Assembly: GCF_032854445.1 (NCBI RefSeq)
Contig: NC_088302.1
Span: 25,061,788 to 25,125,787 of the forward strand
Length of the DNA: 64,000 bases
Source of the DNA: Liolophura sinensis
Taxonomy: Eukaryota; Mollusca; Polyplacophora; Chitonida; Chitonidae
Direction: 5' to 3'
The notes beneath the pieces were generated by a model, which saw only the letters and a list, made by a program, of their open reading frames with translations, was not told the origin of the DNA and did not search any database. A program made the translations under genes and the position numbers. This document shows, in pieces, positions 59,084-64,000 of this stretch (position 1 is the stretch's first letter; every line of letters begins with the position of its first letter).

Positions 59084-60175
59084 ATACAAACAGTCAGTGA
59101 GTTAAGCAAGCGACAAAATACAACGCACTTGTACCTTGTTAAAATGGTATTTGATGGTTAAAAAATGAACCAGTGTGAAATGTCGTAATTGTGTCCAGAT
59201 GTAGTATATAACACAGGCAGAGAATTTCATTAAGATCCAATTCTGGTGATTTCTCCTCACCAATAAATCCACAGGAATACATGTAGCTTTGGTTTGTTTC
59301 ATCAAGCAGTAAATTTTACTGCGTGATAAGTTAAGGTTATTAGTCAAGATTTCAATTTAATAAGATTAAGAGAGTAATGATGCGTCACAAGTCGAAATGT
59401 TTGGGGGATTTTCTGATGTGAAGCATGATGTGTATTATACGTGGTAAAAAAATAAAAGAAAAATGACGATCCCTAATGAAGTTAGAGAAAAAGAGTCTGG
59501 TGATTTATTATAATTGATCACATGTTCGTGTGTACGTTGCTTATGCTAACGTCTCTGTGCAGCATGAAATACCTGTAAATTATACCACGTGCTGTTGAAA
59601 AAAAGTTGAATATTCCCACGCCGAGAAGAATTCTTCCAATAGGCTGAAAAAGAAAATGTGATTGCTCACAAATTGGATTTGAATAATTTTGGTTCGTCGT
59701 GATAATATAAAGATGTGTATGATTTTTCCCTATGCGTAAGATACTTGAAATTCTTTGGAAAAGAAGTTTGGGTGTCTCAGTCCACAACCTTGGTACGTGA
59801 GGAAAACGTTGATTGGTGTGACAAATCTGTTTTGTGTGTGATTAAACGTCTGCTGGTGAATATGAATTGACGTTGCCGATAGAAGGATATTACATTAAGT
59901 AAATAAATTTTTGCACAGATAAGAAAAGAAGATTTTTTTTAGCTATTCAGTTCCTTTTGAATCCTATAGGACTGGCGAACAAATATTTATATCATTGTAC
60001 TTGGTTTATCTGCTTTTCTCTTGTACTCAGTAAAAGCTTTAATGGTTTGTTGATTTATATTGTTGATTTACGTTCCCTCGGTCCTAATATAGGATATAAA
60101 ATCACATAGTTTATGCCATAATTCAATCAGTCAGTAGGTAAAAACGCAACAAAACCCAGGACACCTGTAATTTGT
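59084..60175. repeat. Intergenic with a diverged repeat partner of 61000-61245
   Basis: 59560-59820 resembles 61000-61245 in the same orientation (shared blocks: ataccacgtgctgt/ataccatgtgctgt, attggatttgaa, cttggtac, gaaaac). Nothing else recognised. Confidence 0.45.
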
Positions 60176-60177
60176 TT

Positions 60178-60317
60178 CACGTACGTGGGAAGGTCTGACA
60201 GCAGCGTGCGGATGGTCGTGGGTTTCCCCCGGGCTCTGCCCGTTTCCTTCTACCATAATGCTTGCCGCCGTCGAATAAGTGAAATATTCTTGAGAACTGG
60301 GTAAAACACCAATCAAA

Positions 60318-60350
<33 letters not shown>
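60178..60350 (+). repeat. SINE family A copy, plus orientation
   Basis: cgtgggaaggtctgacagca through cgtttccttctaccataatg to a long (TAAA)n tail of about ten units. Confidence 0.85.
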
Positions 60351-60355
<5 letters not shown>

Positions 60356-62310
60356 GTTTAAATTGTTTATGGTGAGAGAAGCAAATGCAAATTCTTACCA
60401 CATCAACTGAGATCAAACATAGGGAAAGCTATATATAGCCTTCTTCAGGAGTTTTAACAATTAAATCAAACTTTACACACAATAAAAGAACGATTTGAAA
60501 GACTTGGATATCCAGTCCCTCGCTGGCAACTGTAATATGGAATTAAAGAAATCTGTAAGGAAATTTCTTCATAAGTAGTTTTACAGAAGAACCCAAATAA
60601 CCAGAAGAGATTTGATAAAAGTGGCAGTTTGCCAAAATATTGCGTAACAGTGAGATGGCACGCGTTTAAATAGGCACAGAGATGATATTATTTAGTTTCA
60701 GGCGATGTAGAGTATAAATCACATATTATCTGTTGGGTAAGACTTGATCAAACTCCTTCAGCCGATGGGTTATCATGCAATGTTTTTATATTCAAGGTCA
60801 TGATAGGCTTAGGCCATTACAAACTAGAAAGGTCAGCGATTTGCCACGATTTTAATTTAATAAGGAGTTTACTAGTGAAAAAATATGTTCTTAATACATG
60901 TAAAAAATAAACTCTTTGGCAAAGTTAATGAAATTGAGAAAAAAAGGCAATCTGTTACTGGAAACAAGATGGCGTGATTCTTGCCGGTGATATGTCGTTG
61001 CAGTACAAAGTGCATATAATTTATACCATGTGCTGTACAGTAGAAGACGCTGTCACTCATGAAAGATTACTCGCCAGAGGCGAGAAACGTGATTGATAAA
61101 AAATTGGATTTGAAATATTGTGATTTGTGTTTCATTTTTTCCCCTTGGTGGGATATTTGTCATTAATCGGAAATGAAGTTTTAGTGGGTTCAGCTAATAT
61201 TGAATCTTGGTACACGGGAAAACCATTGATTCCATTGAAATACGTTCATGCATATGATATGAATAAAGGTCAGTTTGTGGATAGAATTTAACGTTGATCT
61301 GGGATGAAAAGTATATAAACAAAGAACATGTTCGTAAAATAATGAAAAGCAGTTTTACCATATCTTTTTGTCCTGTTAAAATTTTCTAGTGGGCATATGC
61401 TTTTTAACACAAATATTACATAATAAAAAATTCCTTTACTGTTGAAGCAGTGAAAGAAATCTGTCTACTGTCGATGAATTTGAAAGAGACGACAAAATAT
61501 CTGCACAGAGACGACCAAAGTCTCCTGTCACGCCGACTTTACGACTACAGGGATGGCTCGGGAATGTATTGGGTACCTATGCCAAGACTGGTGGTTTACT
61601 CTGTTCTTGATGTGGAAAGGCTGTGTTCGAAATCCAATATGGCCACTAAACTAAATTACATAGAATAGAAAACTCTGTGAGATAATATCCGAGAGAATTT
61701 TCCTGCCAAACAGCTGCCACTCGCAGTTCTCTAGAAAACCGACAAAAAGTTTCTTCGAAATAAATAATTTTAACATCCCAAGCAAGAAAAGTAGGCTTAC
61801 TGCTTTCAGCATGAAAACCTGATAAGAAAAAGGACTCAATTCTTGCTGTCTATATATGAGTCGAAATTAGCCCACTTCTACAATCCTTAGGTCTTTGAAT
61901 CTAGAATCTCGTGTTAAACAGAGAGCTTTTCCTCTACTGTAAGGTTCAAGCACCTGCTTTTATCCTTTGACTATCTTTGTTATTTACTAACACTTGATCA
62001 CCTAATGACGTCTGTGCAGAGAACAATTTAATGGAGAGTTTTCCAAGAAGTTCTGCCGTAAAGATATAGTTAATCCTTGTTGTAGACCTGTGAGAGTGCG
62101 ATCAAAGGTTTGGAGGGAGACAACCACACCACATTACGGATTCTCAAAAACACGTATCAAATTCAAAGATGAAAAAACTAAAAAAAAACATGTTTGGTGT
62201 GTAGAAACATATTATCATTTAACAGAAAACTAATAATTAATTGAAACTTATCTTCGAAAAATTCTTCATCTAAACCCTTTAGTATTGATAATCCCGCAGT
62301 CAATGTTGAT
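60351..62310. other. Intergenic, no gene seen
   Basis: AT-rich, chance ORFs only. Contains the second copy of the repeat noted at 59560. Confidence 0.55.
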
Positions 62311-62317
62311 GCCTCAA

Positions 62318-62452
62318 CCAATCAAAAAAGAATCACTGACGTCAGCAGTTGGGGACGAGATGGAAGTGCAAATATTTATGAAAGGCGGCTCTGTTAATGC
62401 AATACCTTTTAGGAAAGTTGACTGACCTACTGAAGTTATAACACAAGGTGAG
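62318..62452 (+). promoter_or_regulatory. Candidate promoter and first exon of a neighbouring gene
   Basis: CCAAT (62318-62322), perfect CRE TGACGTCA (62337-62344), TATA-like aatatttatg (62371-62380), then a strong splice donor (acacaag then gtgagg, at 62447/62448). The spacing fits a plus-strand promoter with a short noncoding first exon from about 62405. No downstream exon could be confirmed before the window ends. Confidence 0.4.
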
Positions 62453-62963
62453 GTTTGTTATCCTATCCTTTGTTTACTGTGTTATTTAGCTGTGACCCGC
62501 GGTTGCGGCCCATCAGGCTAGAATAGACAGAGGTTAGTCACACATAGAAACGCTGATCTCAAAAACACATCTCTTCACCTCTGACACATCTTGCATGATC
62601 CGATCTGTCACATCGACTGCGCCCTTAGCTATTACCGTGAAATCACGTCCTTTGGCTGCGTCAGTTTGCGACAACCTGTGAAAGTGCTAGACTTCTAAAA
62701 TACCGATTTAGTCCAGACGTTTGACCCAGTTGACATGTCAGCGCCATTGCTTGCGACCGAATTTTCTTAATGGCCGTGGACAAATCTTTCTTCAAATTAT
62801 GGGAGTCTCGTTTTCGCAAACAAATCAGCTATTTACGAATCCAGGATTTGTGGAATCCCTCACCGACATGGCCGTACCGCCGCGGTAAAGCAACATGTAT
62901 CAGTATCATTGTTATCAAGTTCATCCACTTGTGACCAAAATTTGCTCCAAGAACGAAAACAAG

Positions 62964-63092
62964 CTGTCAGTTCAACCTGCCTCCATCACGTGTAATCCGT
63001 CAGCTTCGCTCTGATTGGTCGCTGATTTGATTACAACCAATCATTTATCGCCCGGACGGTTTTACAGTGATGGAGGCAAGTTGAAATGACAG
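62964..63092. repeat. 129-bp imperfect palindrome with inverted CCAAT boxes
   Basis: Arms of about 38 bp: 62964-62989 pairs with 63067-63092 at 24 of 26 positions and pairing continues inward. The loop holds gattggt and accaatc in inverted order. It may be a small foldback element or a bidirectional regulatory site. Confidence 0.6.
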
Positions 63093-64000
63093 ATAAGTTG
63101 CGTTTATGGAGTAAACAACAGAGAATGCAGCATAACTGCAGAATATCGTAATCAATCAAGGTATTTCAAAGTGTTTTATTAAAAGAACATTTCACTTAGT
63201 CGATGGTAGAAATAAGATGGCTTCAGGAGCTTTCAGCGCTGAGAAATCAACCAGAACTGCGGCCTGACAGCCTTTTCTCTGTTCCGGCATTTGTCCCACT
63301 AAACAAAAAACCTACAAACTTACAGGTTTCCGGCTTCTTGTAGCAAAGTTTGCCGATTCATACATCAATGCAAAGCCTGATGTGTCGGTTTAGATTAGAC
63401 TATTTTTCCGTGTTTTATGGCCTGTTATGTAACGCTGTATCTTTTGTCTCAGGTATTGGAGTTATGTGCCTTGTTATATAATAAAGATATAAATAGCGTT
63501 CGGACGATTCTGCCACCTATGGTTTGGACATAGTATGGATAACATAGTTATCTTGGCCAACGACATACGGAAAATCTATTATTGCGAAATTATCCTCTAC
63601 CTGAGAAAGGAAAATCTGTCTGAATTACAGTTCGTGGGGTGGTCTTTGCGTTGCGCATCATGTTCGCATAGGCCTACATGTGTCAAACCTGGAAGGGATT
63701 CCCTCAATGCGTGCACGAGGCGCATTCTCCGAGCACATGTATCATAGTACAACATAAAAATTCTGACAGGAGAATTCTCAAGCGATTGCACTCTCCCTAG
63801 CAGTTTAAACTTTTAAATTCAGCGCAATGAATGTCTCAGGCAATGAAACAGTGGCAAGTTGAGCAATGGAGGTAAGCAGAAGTGGCCGTCTGTTGTTGGA
63901 ACAGAGGAGTTAACAAGATTTTACAAGGGGAGGTAATACACCGATTAGGTTTATGCGAGTGACGTAATGTTAGCTAATGTTAGCTCAGTACGAGCCAAAA
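63093..64000. other. Right edge, no gene confirmed
   Basis: A short open stretch starting at 63831 (ATG TCT CAG GCA) reaches a good donor (tggag then gtaagc, at about 63870), so a small coding exon on the plus strand is possible. I cannot support it further. Confidence 0.3.

Overview
The window is animal nuclear DNA. The most likely source is a mollusc or a close lophotrochozoan relative. The evidence is a long spliced gene with GT..AG introns, AT-rich intergenic sequence, very many tandem repeats, and two abundant tRNA-derived SINE families whose tails look molluscan to me. The species call is inference; no search was run.

One protein gene dominates. It lies on the minus strand from 43151 (start codon) to 2211 (stop codon). 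I could splice all 23 coding exons by eye. Every intron begins with GT and ends with AG, the phases agree throughout, and the exons sum to 3429 nt, giving a 1142-residue protein. It is a Na-K-2Cl cotransporter of the SLC12A1/A2 (NKCC) type. It has a cytosolic N-terminus with a kinase-docking motif and a threonine phospho-switch, 12 membrane segments, a glycosylated loop between TM7 and TM8, and a long cytosolic C-terminal domain. An in-frame TGA just upstream of the ATG shows that the N-terminus is complete.

The introns are unusually repeat-rich. The most striking is intron 14 (14247-22320). The 3' splice site and first half of exon 15 have been amplified into 49 extra tandem copies of a 154-bp unit, arranged in a higher-order repeat of ten units and interrupted by one SINE with a 14-bp target duplication. 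Two other introns show the same theme on a smaller scale: the exon 19 acceptor (7291-7865) and the exon 13 acceptor plus exon body (23069-23600). The other arrays, with periods from 17 to about 118 bp, do not involve splice sites. Intron 8 carries a Tc1-type DNA transposon with TIRs and TA duplication that is internally deleted.

From 43.2 kb to about 62.3 kb I see no convincing gene. This stretch holds SINEs, minisatellites, a frameshifted reverse-transcriptase relic (46.7-47.15 kb), and two pairs of diverged dispersed repeats. Near the right edge (62.3-62.45 kb) a CCAAT box, a perfect CRE and a TATA-like box are followed by a good splice donor on the plus strand. This may be the start of a neighbouring gene that runs out of the window. 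A 129-bp imperfect palindrome lies at 62964-63092.
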